Source of the DNA: Desulfuromonadales bacterium
GTDB taxonomy: Bacteria > Desulfobacterota > Desulfuromonadia > Desulfuromonadales > BM103
Assembly (NCBI GenBank): GCA_030614505.1
Contig: JAUWTX010000048.1
Coordinates: forward strand, 1 to 10,618
Direction of reading: 5' to 3'
Length of the DNA: 10,618 bases
Position 1 is the first letter of the stretch. The number at the start of each line of letters is the position of its first letter. Both the position numbers and the translations under genes were made by a program. Under the pieces are notes generated by a model. That model saw nothing but the letters and a program-made list of their open reading frames with translations, made no database searches and was not told the DNA's origin. Of the stretch, positions 1-5,676 are shown piece after piece.

Positions 1-180
1 CCTCATGCCCTGCGTCATTCTTTCGCCACTCACCTCCTGGATGGCGGCGCTGATCTGCGTGCCATCCAGGAACTGCTTGGCCATGTCTCACTATCCACCA
101 CCCAAAAATATACTCAGGTCAGCGTTGATCATCTGATGTCTGTGTATGACAAAGCTCATCCTCGCAGTAAGAAGAAGTAG
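1..180 (+). CDS. xerC: XerC-like tyrosine recombinase, C-terminal fragment
   Basis: The first 59 codons of the window, read in frame 1 and ending with TAG at 178-180, are the catalytic C-terminus of a tyrosine recombinase; the gene starts outside the window. The visible part carries the HxxR motif (visible residues 2-5), the GH motif with the third catalytic histidine (residue 28), and the nucleophilic tyrosine at residue 37 in QKYTQV. The tail SVYDKAHPR resembles the end of E. coli XerC (YDAAHPRA) more than XerD or phage integrases, so a dif-site chromosome-dimer resolvase is the best reading. The family cleaves and rejoins DNA through a 3'-phosphotyrosine intermediate, as a XerC/XerD heterotetramer with FtsK. 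No att site or integrated element lies beside it. The assignment to XerC rather than another Xer paralogue is an inference from about 60 residues. Confidence 0.88.
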   Translation, partial: PHALRHSFATHLLDGGADLRAIQELLGHVSLSTTQKYTQVSVDHLMSVYDKAHPRSKKK

Positions 181-223
181 GCCGGGGGTTGGGGTCCAGA
201 GGCTGGCGGTTGGTTAAATTTAT

Positions 224-250
224 ATAAACGACTAAAATGGTCAGATTTAT
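224..250 (+). promoter_or_regulatory. IscR/Rrf2-type operator upstream of the peroxiredoxin promoter
   Basis: The core GACTAAAATGGTC (230-242) is a near-palindrome flanked by AT-rich ATAAA and TTTAT. From memory, the IscR type-1 consensus is a GACT half-site, five A/T-rich bases, an AGTC half-site and TAT-type ends; this site fits it with one change in the second half-site (GGTC). It ends just before the -35 hexamer. That position suits an activator or a dual regulator, but the direction of control cannot be read from sequence. The regulator itself is not in this window. Confidence 0.5.
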
Positions 251-251
251 C

Positions 252-279
252 TTGACAGTCTGCTCAGAGTCAGTAAACT
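252..279 (+). promoter_or_regulatory. Sigma70-type promoter of the peroxiredoxin gene
   Basis: A perfect TTGACA (252-257) is followed after 16 bases by TAAACT (274-279), which matches the -10 consensus at four of six positions. Transcription would start near 286, giving a leader of about 48 bases before the start codon at 334. This is the only gene it can serve, because a terminator follows at 970-1010. Confidence 0.55.
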
Positions 280-280
280 A

Positions 281-301
281 AGGCACATATTTGTTGTGCC
301 T
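281..301 (+). repeat. Seven-base inverted repeat at the peroxiredoxin transcript start
   Basis: AGGCACA (281-287) and TGTGCCT (295-301) are perfect complements around a 7-base spacer. The element covers or directly follows the predicted transcription start, so it may be a 5' mRNA hairpin or a second operator. No U-run follows, so it is not a terminator. I recognise no specific regulator for it. Confidence 0.45.
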
Positions 302-333
302 AATCATATTTTTCTTTAAAAGGAGTTTTACGA

Positions 334-936
334 ATGAGTGTACTGGTTGGAAAACAAGCCCCTGATTTTACTGCAACAGCCGTTTTAGCTGATGGCTCCA
401 TGAAGGACGATTTCTCTCTCTCGGACTATAGCGGGAAATATGTCGTCCTGTTCTTTTACCCCCTCGACTTTACCTTTGTCTGTCCGACAGAATTGATCGC
501 TTTCAGCAAGCGCATCAAGGAGTTTGAATCGCGTGATGTCCAGGTCATCGGTTGTTCGATTGACTCCCAGTTTACCCATGCCGCCTGGCGGAACACGCCG
601 GTTGACGAGGGTGGTATCGGTGCTGTTGCATATCCTTTGGTTGCCGACATCAAGCACCAGATATGTCAGGACTACGATGTCGAATTCGAAGCTGCCGGAG
701 TTGCCTTCCGTGGTTCTTTCCTGATTGACAAAGATGGCACGGTTCGTCATCAGGTGGTTAATGACCTGCCCCTTGGCCGTAACGTCGATGAAATGCTGCG
801 TATGATCGATGCTTTGCAGTTTACTGAGAAATATGGTGAAGTTTGCCCGGCTGGTTGGAACAAGGGTGATGATGGGATGAAACCGGATGCTGATGGTGTT
901 GCTTCTTATTTGAAAGATAAGGCGGAAACATTGTAA
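334..936 (+). CDS. Typical 2-Cys peroxiredoxin (AhpC/Prx1 type)
   Basis: This 200-residue cytoplasmic protein reduces hydrogen peroxide, organic hydroperoxides or peroxynitrite. The peroxidatic cysteine is C50 in the diagnostic DFTFVCPTE motif, and the resolving cysteine is C171 in GEVCPAGW near the C-terminus, as expected for a head-to-tail homodimer. Two further cysteines, in VIGCSID (C74) and ICQDY, are non-canonical. A GGIG motif (residues 93-96) and a C-terminal SYL segment resemble the GG(L/V)G and YF elements of over-oxidation-sensitive peroxiredoxins. Length is normal for the family. The ATG is preceded by AAAGGAG at good spacing. It stands alone: no ahpF, thioredoxin or rubrerythrin gene adjoins, so its electron donor is unknown. 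It has its own promoter, an IscR/Rrf2-like operator and a terminator, pointing to regulation by redox or iron-sulphur status. Confidence 0.95.
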   Translation: MSVLVGKQAPDFTATAVLADGSMKDDFSLSDYSGKYVVLFFYPLDFTFVCPTELIAFSKRIKEFESRDVQVIGCSIDSQFTHAAWRNTPVDEGGIGAVAYPLVADIKHQICQDYDVEFEAAGVAFRGSFLIDKDGTVRHQVVNDLPLGRNVDEMLRMIDALQFTEKYGEVCPAGWNKGDDGMKPDADGVASYLKDKAETL

Positions 937-969
937 ATCTGGGCCGCGGGACGCGAAAAACAAATAAAA

Positions 970-1010
970 AAGAAGAGGGCCGAATGCTTGATGCGTTTGG
1001 CCCTCTTCTT
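970..1010 (+). terminator. Intrinsic terminator of the peroxiredoxin gene
   Basis: A perfect 12-bp stem pairs AAGAAGAGGGCC (970-981) with GGCCCTCTTCTT (999-1010) around a 17-base loop. It begins 34 bases after the peroxiredoxin stop. A-rich and T-rich flanks are present on both sides, but the 3' U-run is short, so termination may be moderate. Confidence 0.75.
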
Positions 1011-1076
1011 TATGAAACGAGGCTGTTGTGTCTTTGCGCCTTAGCACTAACCTGATTTGGTTATATGTTTGCAAAG

Positions 1077-1107
1077 AAAAGCCCCGCCGGAAACCGGCGG
1101 GGCTTTT
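1077..1107 (-). terminator. Strong intrinsic terminator of the CoA-transferase gene
   Basis: A perfect 14-bp stem pairs AAAAGCCCCGCCGG (1077-1090) with CCGGCGGGGCTTTT (1094-1107) around the loop AAA. It lies 25 bases beyond the CoA-transferase stop codon on the minus strand. Its symmetric A/T ends let it work in both directions, so with the 970-1010 hairpin it insulates the two convergent genes. Confidence 0.92.
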
Positions 1108-1131
1108 GATGTTACAGATTGAGACAATCGA

Positions 1132-2718
1132 TTATTCGCAAAGATCGATTTTAATGTCCCAGTTCTTGATACGCATGGTGCCGTTCTCAGCAAGGTTTTG
1201 CTGCATCTTAAAGGCACGGTCAAACATTTGTGGTTCATGACCGACGCCGCGCTCGAGGCAATCTTTGGAAGCCATTTCCAGGTAATCGTTGAGGATTGGC
1301 CTGTACTCAGGATGACCACATTTCTCGATGATCAGCTTGGCGCGCTCTTTCGGTGCGACACCACGCAAGTCAGCCAGACCCTGCTCAGTGACCAGTACGT
1401 CGAGGTCGTGCTCAGTGTGGTCGATATGCGGAGCCTTCGGCACGACGCATGTGATGCCGAGGGGATCGGTCTTGCTCGGACGTGTCGATGGTGAGTGCAT
1501 GATCTTCAGGTAGCCGTTACGCAGGTAGTCGCCTGAACCGCCGAGGCCGTTGATCATGCGAGTGCCGCCGACCAGAGTCGAGTTGGCATGAGCATAGATG
1601 TCGAACTCAACCGGGGTGTTCATAGCGATACAACCGAGACGACGGATCGGCTCAGGGGAGTTGGAGATCGACAGGGGGCGCAGAATGCACTTGTTAAAGT
1701 ACTTGTCCCAGTTGTCGAAGAAGCGTGGGAAACCTGGATCCTCTGATAGGGAAAGTGAACAGGCCGAAGCGAAGTTCAGTTTTCCTGAGTCGAAGAAGTC
1801 GAGCATGGTGTCCTGCAGGACCTCGGTAAACACGCTGAGGTTGGTGAAAGGGCCATTGGCCAGACCGCCGACAACGGCGTTAGCAATGGAGCCGACGCCG
1901 GATTGCAATGGCAGCAGGTTCTCAGGCAGGCGTCCCATCTTCACTTCGTGGGCAAAGAATTCCATGAGGTGACCGGCGATTGCGTCAGAAGTGTCATCCT
2001 GGCCTGCAAAGGCACGACCTTTGTCGCGCAGTTTGGAGTCGACGATGGCTACGATCTTGTCCGGGTCACAGGGTACGTATGGAGTGCCGATGCGAGTGTG
2101 CGCTTCAGTGATCAGGAACGGTGCGCGATTCGGCGGCTTCTGTTGCATCTGAATGTCGTGCAGGCCTTCGAAGGAAGGTTGTCCGGTGTTGACTTCGATA
2201 ATGATCTTGTCACACAGATTAATCGCTTCGGCAACGATGCCGCAGGAGGAGGTCAGGGCCAGGCCACAATCTTCGGTGATTGCGGAAACTTCGATGATGC
2301 CAACATCATAGCGGCCATTTTCGGTGTAGAAGCCGTAGCTGATATCCTGGGCAAACAGGCCGAGGTGCTTGTCACCCATGCGGATGCGGCCGGCGTTGAT
2401 GCCTTTGGCGATGTTTTTGCCGGTCTGGTAGGGCCAGCGACGATCGATCATGTCGAGGGTTGCCCAGCGATCTTCAGTCTCGGCACCAACGGAAGCACCT
2501 ATGAAGAGATTAAATTTCCACTTACCTTGCAGGTTGTTGGCTTCAACATGGTCAGCAAGGGCAATAGGCACAACTTTGGGATAGCCGGCGGGAGTGAAGC
2601 CGGACCAAAGAAGGTTCTGCCCAGGGTTGAAAAACTTGATGGTGTCTTCAGCTGACATAACCTTGCTGAGCAGGGACTTGCGACGAACGCGACTTTCCAG
2701 TGTACCGTAATCGGACAT
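1132..2718 (-). CDS. Succinyl-CoA:acetate CoA-transferase (acetyl-CoA hydrolase/transferase family)
   Basis: This 528-residue protein belongs to the AarC/Cat1/Ato branch of class I CoA-transferases, which move CoA between succinyl-CoA and acetate through a glutamyl-CoA thioester. In acetate oxidisers such as Geobacter, one enzyme both activates acetate and replaces succinyl-CoA synthetase in the TCA cycle; applying that here is inference. The catalytic glutamate is E299 in VFTEVLQD, matching the E294 region of AarC. Other family blocks are GVGSIANAVVGGL (about 274-286), the oxyanion-side loop GLGGSGD (391-397), SPSTRPSKTDPLG (409-421) and DHTEHDLDVLVTEQGLADLRG (433-453), given here only as landmarks. 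Length is typical (about 500-530). The ATG at 2718 is preceded by GGAGGAG. It is a single-gene unit with its own terminator and a distant promoter. Hydrolase or butyrate-type activity cannot be excluded from sequence alone. Confidence 0.92.
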   Translation of the reverse strand: MSDYGTLESRVRRKSLLSKVMSAEDTIKFFNPGQNLLWSGFTPAGYPKVVPIALADHVEANNLQGKWKFNLFIGASVGAETEDRWATLDMIDRRWPYQTGKNIAKGINAGRIRMGDKHLGLFAQDISYGFYTENGRYDVGIIEVSAITEDCGLALTSSCGIVAEAINLCDKIIIEVNTGQPSFEGLHDIQMQQKPPNRAPFLITEAHTRIGTPYVPCDPDKIVAIVDSKLRDKGRAFAGQDDTSDAIAGHLMEFFAHEVKMGRLPENLLPLQSGVGSIANAVVGGLANGPFTNLSVFTEVLQDTMLDFFDSGKLNFASACSLSLSEDPGFPRFFDNWDKYFNKCILRPLSISNSPEPIRRLGCIAMNTPVEFDIYAHANSTLVGGTRMINGLGGSGDYLRNGYLKIMHSPSTRPSKTDPLGITCVVPKAPHIDHTEHDLDVLVTEQGLADLRGVAPKERAKLIIEKCGHPEYRPILNDYLEMASKDCLERGVGHEPQMFDRAFKMQQNLAENGTMRIKNWDIKIDLCE

Positions 2719-2948
2719 TTCTCTCCTCCATAATGGATTTTATTCGGAACTTTTTCCCGAATTTAGAATTGTTTGCCGAGAACAAAGACCAAAAATAAAG
2801 CGCTGTCCTTATGCCTCGACGATGAAATTCTCTTTGATACTTGCTAATCTAAATCTTTGATTCTCAGGCGAATTTCTTGCCAGTTAAGTGAAGGAATCTG
2901 TTCTTCTGATTAACGGAGAATAATATTCCGTATACAAAATAGAACATT
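2719..2948 (-). promoter_or_regulatory. Long 5' leader of the CoA-transferase gene
   Basis: About 220 bases separate the predicted transcription start (near 2942) from the start codon. No ORF or known riboswitch is recognisable in it. Close to the ribosome-binding site lies a 6-bp inverted repeat, ATTCGG (2742-2747) with CCGAAT (2757-2762) around a 9-base spacer, which could be a small hairpin or an operator. A second, nearer promoter is possible but I found no convincing hexamers. Confidence 0.35.
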
Positions 2949-3003
2949 TTTATAATATGGGGACCCCGGCAAGTCAAGGGAAAATGGACTGTATGCTGTA
3001 TAC
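2930..3003 (-). promoter_or_regulatory. Pair of GTATAC-centred sites flanking the CoA-transferase promoter
   Basis: The hexamer GTATAC occurs at 2930-2935, roughly at +8 to +13 of the predicted transcript, and again at 2998-3003, about 20 bases upstream of the -35 box. On the minus strand the contexts are TTTTGTATACGGAAT and GTATGTATACAGCAT, sharing TGTATAC; the outer one is further symmetrical as GTATG (2991-2995)...CATAC (3003-3007). Their centres are 68 bp apart. The TGT-ATA-C form resembles operators of GntR/FCD-type regulators, but the regulator is unknown and the pairing may be chance. Confidence 0.35.
2949..2977 (-). promoter_or_regulatory. Sigma70-type promoter of the CoA-transferase gene
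   Basis: On the minus strand TTGACT (2977-2972) is followed after exactly 17 bases by TATAAA (2954-2949). Each hexamer matches consensus at five of six positions. The spacer holds the short palindrome GGGGTCCCC (2967-2959), which could be a protein-binding site. The bamD terminator at 3038-3067 lies just upstream, so this promoter starts an independent transcript. Confidence 0.65.
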
Positions 3004-3037
3004 ATACTCCCGCTCTCAACTGTGTAACCTTAAAAGA

Positions 3038-3067
3038 AAAAAGCCCCTCCAGGCGGAAGGGCTTTTT
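3038..3067 (-). terminator. Intrinsic terminator of the bamD transcript
   Basis: A 13-position stem (3038-3050 with 3055-3067) with one C-A mismatch closes on a 4-base loop. A5/T5 ends give a U-run on the minus-strand transcript, which continues as TTTTTTCTTTT. It lies about 57 bases after the bamD stop and before the CoA-transferase promoter. The symmetric ends would also allow termination in the plus direction. Confidence 0.85.
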
Positions 3068-3123
3068 AATCCTGTAGCAGCCGGTTCAGTGATTGTCCGG
3101 CAGACTGCAGACCTCTTTGTAAT

Positions 3124-3870
3124 TCAGTAATTGTCTTCGATGAAGCGCTGGGCATCGAGGATGTGTTCGCTACCGATATAATCCTCGAAAAGTGTGTTGA
3201 AAGCTACAACTGCTTTTTCCTTTTCGCCATTCAGCAAATATGCCTGGCCAATCAGGTAATAAGCCTTGTCCCTCTCATAATAATTCGGATACTTCTTCAG
3301 CAGTCCTTCGATTCTGTTAATCGCTGCGGTGAAATATTGGGTGCGCAGGTAGTATCGTCCAATATTAAGCTCACTGGCTGCCAACTGGTTGAGAAGGCGG
3401 TCAATATAGATCTGACTCTCCTCCTTGCGGCGGTCCTCCGGGAAACGGTCCTGCAAGGTTTCGAAAGCATTGAGCGCGTAATTAGTTGCTGTCTGATCCT
3501 GGTCAGAGGAAAGGATCTGAAACATGTAGGAGAGCCCAAGCTGATAAAGAACGTCAGGAACACGTGCGTGATCGGGGTGGTTTTGTAAAAACGCTTCATA
3601 GGCAACTGCAGATTCAATGTATTCTTCAGCAAGGAAATGAGCTTCGGCAATCTTCAACTCAGCCAGGATGTTCAGTTCCGGTGAATAGTAGCTGTCCCTG
3701 ACCTTTTCCCATGAGGCGATAGCGTCCATGTAGAGCCCTTTTTCGAAGAACTCTTCACCTTCCTGAAAATAGACTCCGGCGTTTTGTGCCGGTGGAACAA
3801 CAGTCTTGGGTGCGCATGCGGCAAGGAAGAGGAGACTAAGGAGTAAAAAACAAGTTAGAGATTTATACAT
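3124..3870 (-). CDS. bamD: Outer-membrane assembly lipoprotein BamD (ComL/YfiO)
   Basis: BamD is the essential lipoprotein partner of BamA in the complex that folds beta-barrels into the outer membrane. From the ATG at 3870 the protein has 248 residues, the usual length. It opens with a lipoprotein signal peptide, MYKSLTC then a leucine-rich core and the lipobox LAAC, with C19 the lipidated residue and no aspartate at +2, consistent with outer-membrane sorting. The rest is tetratricopeptide-like: YFQEGEEFFEKGLYMDAIASW, a VAYEAFL..HP.H helix pair, LNIGRYYLRTQYFTAAINR and KAYYLIGQAYLLNGEKEKA repeats typical of BamD. The open frame extends upstream to a TTG at 3909, but that would put 13 extra residues before the signal peptide and lacks a ribosome-binding site. 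The chosen start has a weak GGGCGG-type site. It lies 120 bases downstream of rpoH on the same strand and is followed by a clear terminator. Confidence 0.9.
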   Translation of the reverse strand: MYKSLTCFLLLSLLFLAACAPKTVVPPAQNAGVYFQEGEEFFEKGLYMDAIASWEKVRDSYYSPELNILAELKIAEAHFLAEEYIESAVAYEAFLQNHPDHARVPDVLYQLGLSYMFQILSSDQDQTATNYALNAFETLQDRFPEDRRKEESQIYIDRLLNQLAASELNIGRYYLRTQYFTAAINRIEGLLKKYPNYYERDKAYYLIGQAYLLNGEKEKAVVAFNTLFEDYIGSEHILDAQRFIEDNY

Positions 3871-3990
3871 TTGACCGCCCATGATGGTGAAGTTTATTAA
3901 ATTCAGCAACAGATTAGATTAACGCATTAACTAACGGTAAACGGATCTGTTTGTCAATTGTTTCTTCACAATGATGGTTCGCATGACACG
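3871..3990 (-). promoter_or_regulatory. rpoH-bamD spacer with possible promoter and imperfect palindrome
   Basis: No terminator hairpin is visible after rpoH, so read-through into bamD is possible. A perfect TTGACA lies on the minus strand at 3957-3952, but no good -10 box sits 16-18 bases further on, so the promoter is uncertain. Downstream of it TTAGTTAA-TGCG-TTAATCTAA forms a near-palindrome with one extra base, around 3916-3936, which might be an operator. Confidence 0.25.
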
Positions 3991-4848
3991 CTAATGGCAA
4001 CTCTCAGTCGGCTGCTCAGACATCACTGTGCGCAGTTTACGAAGAGCGTTCTGTTCGATTTGGCGGACCCGTTCGCGACTGATGTCTAACTCATTTGCGA
4101 GTTCCTGAAGGGTGCTGGGAGAATCAGACAGGATTCTCTGCTCGATGATGCGACGTTCACGGGGTTTCAGCACTTCCAGTGCGGTTGAGGTGCGTTTCTT
4201 GTTGAGTTGTTGTTCTTCCTGGGCCAGCAGAAGGTCTTCCTGACTATCACTCTTATCTGCCAGGGCGTTGAGCATGGTATAGCCTTCGCCCTCGATCAAT
4301 TCAACGTCGAGAGAGGTATCGCGACCTCCCATGCGCTGACTCATTTCAGCGACTACGCTTTCGTTAACTTCGAGTTCTCGAGCGATATCCTCGATTTGCT
4401 CTGTGCCGGTCAGGTTGCGCAGGGCGTTACGAGTCTGAGCCAGTTTGAAGAAAAGTTTTTTCTGCATCTGCGTGGTGCCGATCTTGACCAGAGACCAGCT
4501 GCGCATGACGTAGCTCTGTATATAAGCACGAATCCACCAGACGGCATAAGTGATCAGTCGCGTGCCGCGCGTCGGATCAAATTTTTTGACGGCCAGCATC
4601 AGGCCGATGTTGCCTTCCTGGACGAGGTCGAGCAGGCGCAGGCCGTAGCCACGGTATTCATTGGCGACCTTGACAACGAAGCGCAGGTTGGCGCAGATCA
4701 AGCTGTGAGCAGCCTCCATATCGTCATCCCGCAGGTGTCTGGTTGCCAGGTCATGCTCTTCCTCCGCACTTAGCAGATCGAAGCGATTGACCTGAACCAT
4801 GTAATGTTCAAAGGTGTCTGTTGTGACTGGTAAATTCAACGTGCTCAT
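3991..4848 (-). CDS. rpoH: Heat-shock sigma factor RpoH (sigma-32)
   Basis: This 285-residue sigma70-family protein directs RNA polymerase to heat-shock promoters. Region 2 is complete: NLRFVVKVANEYRGYG, the core-binding LLDLVQEGNIGLMLAVKKFDP, and the -10-reading TYAVWWIRAYIQ. It is followed by the RpoH-box signature QKKLFFKL, which separates sigma-32 from housekeeping and other alternative sigma factors. Region 4 closes the protein with the helix-turn-helix LQELANELDISRERVRQIE. There is no region 1.1, as expected. The ATG at 4848 has an AGGA site about ten bases upstream. The frame remains open for 22 more codons to 4914, but those codons overlap the CIRCE operator and predicted start site, so I reject that extension. 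Control is probably by HrcA through CIRCE, in addition to whatever post-transcriptional control this lineage uses. bamD follows on the same strand. Confidence 0.95.
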   Translation of the reverse strand: MSTLNLPVTTDTFEHYMVQVNRFDLLSAEEEHDLATRHLRDDDMEAAHSLICANLRFVVKVANEYRGYGLRLLDLVQEGNIGLMLAVKKFDPTRGTRLITYAVWWIRAYIQSYVMRSWSLVKIGTTQMQKKLFFKLAQTRNALRNLTGTEQIEDIARELEVNESVVAEMSQRMGGRDTSLDVELIEGEGYTMLNALADKSDSQEDLLLAQEEQQLNKKRTSTALEVLKPRERRIIEQRILSDSPSTLQELANELDISRERVRQIEQNALRKLRTVMSEQPTESCH

Positions 4849-4874
4849 ATCATAATCCTGCAAATAATGAAGTT

Positions 4875-4901
4875 TTGGCACTCTCCACTCTGGAGTGCCA
4901 A
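4875..4901 (-). promoter_or_regulatory. CIRCE element (HrcA operator) over the rpoH start site
   Basis: TTGGCACTC (4875-4883), nine bases, then GAGTGCCAA (4893-4901) form a perfect inverted repeat. It differs from the CIRCE consensus TTAGCACTC-N9-GAGTGCTAA only by a compensated change in each arm, and the 9-base spacer is exact. It covers the predicted rpoH transcription start and lies 27 bases before the start codon. HrcA repression of rpoH is inferred; hrcA is not in the window. Confidence 0.93.
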
Positions 4902-4904
4902 CTA

Positions 4905-4933
4905 TATATATCAAGTTGAATGTTTTTATGCAA
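4905..4933 (-). promoter_or_regulatory. rpoH promoter
   Basis: On the minus strand TTGCAT (4933-4928) is followed after 17 bases by TATATA (4910-4905). Transcription would start near 4898, inside the CIRCE element, a layout in which HrcA binding blocks initiation. Confidence 0.6.
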
Positions 4934-4961
4934 GGAAATGCAGGGAAAGTGTTGGGAAAAG

Positions 4962-4990
4962 TTGACAGTTTGTCCTGCTCTCCGCATAAT
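4962..4990 (+). promoter_or_regulatory. Promoter of the lipoprotein-crcB gene run
   Basis: TTGACA (4962-4967) and CATAAT (4985-4990) are separated by exactly 17 bases, eleven of twelve consensus positions. Transcription would start near 4997, about 40 bases before the small lipoprotein gene. It is divergent from the rpoH promoter, with some 30 bases between the two -35 boxes. The -35 overlaps the short palindrome GACA-GTT-TGTC (4964-4974). Confidence 0.75.
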
Positions 4991-5037
4991 ATGCACTTAA
5001 AACCCTGCTTTTCAAATCATGTCAGGAGGAAACGGTC

Positions 5038-5184
5038 ATGTATATCTTTCGTATCTTCATTATGGGCCTTTGCCTGGCTGTGCTTTTAACCGCTTGTGCC
5101 GTTGCTCCTGGCAAGGAGGAGGCAAGGGTGTTTTGCCCGGCGTGTGGTTATGAATTCGACGCCTTCTATCAGAAACGTTTTTAG
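5038..5184 (+). CDS. Small lipoprotein with a CPxCG zinc-ribbon-like tail (48 residues)
   Basis: I do not recognise this gene as a named family. The ATG is preceded by AGGAGGA (5024-5030) and a near-consensus promoter, so expression is likely. The product has a hydrophobic signal sequence (residues 2-19) ending in the lipobox LTAC, so C20 would be lipidated and the mature part has only 29 residues. The mature part ends FCPACGYEFDAFYQKRF, with C33 and C36 forming a CPxCG knuckle as in rubredoxin-like or zinc-ribbon half-sites. A single knuckle could bind metal as a dimer, form a disulphide, or hold a cofactor. It is the first gene of the run that continues with crcB 60 bases downstream. No aspartate follows C20, so outer-membrane sorting would be the default. 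Function is unknown. Confidence 0.75.
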   Translation: MYIFRIFIMGLCLAVLLTACAVAPGKEEARVFCPACGYEFDAFYQKRF

Positions 5185-5244
5185 CAGCCAGCTCATTGAA
5201 CTTGTTCATTGATGGGCCGACAGGTTGCCAGGTGAACTAATCAG

Positions 5245-5616
5245 TTGAAAATCCTCTACTTGGGAATATTCGGTGGCTTGGGGTGCATTGCTCGCTACAC
5301 GATCTCTGGCTGGATCTATAACCTCGCTGGCAAGACACTGCCGTACGGTACTCTGGCGGTCAATGTGATCGGCTCTCTTCTGCTTGGGTTGATTATGGAG
5401 GGGAGCTTGCGCAGCACCCTGTTGAGCCCCGAACTGCGGTTCGGCTTGACGGTCGGATTTATGGGCGGTTTTACGACATTTTCCACCTTTTCTTATGAAA
5501 CAGTAAGGTTGTTGGAAGAAGGCAGCCTGGTAGCGGCCGGGGCGAATATCCTTCTGAATGTAACCGTCTGTATCGCTGCTGCACTTGTCGGTATTTACCT
5601 TGCTAGGCAGATGTAA
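5245..5616 (+). CDS. crcB: Fluoride ion channel CrcB (Fluc)
   Basis: A 123-residue inner-membrane protein with four hydrophobic segments, the standard length for the dual-topology dimeric Fluc channels that expel fluoride. Family marks are the N-terminal GGLGCIARY (10-18), the pore asparagine N40 in GTLAVNVIGS, and the TM3 break GGFTTFSTFSYE (74-85) with the phenylalanines and polar track of the Phe box. The start is a TTG at 5245, preceded by AGGTGA about nine bases away; no ATG or GTG gives the conserved N-terminus. It is a single-copy, symmetric type as far as this window shows. It follows the small lipoprotein and precedes a DUF190 gene, a recurrent partner of crcB in bacteria. I looked for a fluoride riboswitch in the 60-base spacer and did not find one. 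Confidence 0.95.
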   Translation: MKILYLGIFGGLGCIARYTISGWIYNLAGKTLPYGTLAVNVIGSLLLGLIMEGSLRSTLLSPELRFGLTVGFMGGFTTFSTFSYETVRLLEEGSLVAAGANILLNVTVCIAAALVGIYLARQM

Positions 5617-5676
5617 TCCTGGGAGGCTGTCGGACTATCCACAACCCGGCTGCAAATCCGTAAAAAGGAGGACAGA

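Noticed and set aside
1..180. Integrase of a mobile element
   Set aside because: The C-terminal tail is XerC-like and no att repeats, phage genes or transfer genes are nearby.
181..215. Possible G-quadruplex in the GG-rich stretch after xerC
   Set aside because: Only two of the G-runs are longer than two bases, so a stable structure is not supported.
385..1074. 229-codon minus-strand frame opposite the peroxiredoxin
   Set aside because: It runs antisense to a complete peroxiredoxin and through two terminator hairpins, with no recognisable domain.
1903..2655. Long open frame (250 codons) on the plus strand
   Set aside because: It lies antisense within the well-supported CoA-transferase gene, starts without a convincing ribosome-binding site, and its translation shows no family motifs; it is a by-product of codon bias.
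3868..3909. Upstream TTG start for BamD
   Set aside because: It would put 13 residues before a clear lipoprotein signal peptide and has no ribosome-binding site; the ATG at 3870 is preferred.
4846..4914. 22-residue N-terminal extension of RpoH
   Set aside because: The extension is coded by the CIRCE operator and promoter start region, and the ATG at 4848 has a better ribosome-binding site.
5185..5244. Fluoride riboswitch in front of crcB
   Set aside because: The 60-base spacer has GG-rich pieces and a TGAAC-TT-GTTCA palindrome, but not the conserved crcB-motif segments or pseudoknot pairing that I know, and it is short for an aptamer plus expression platform.
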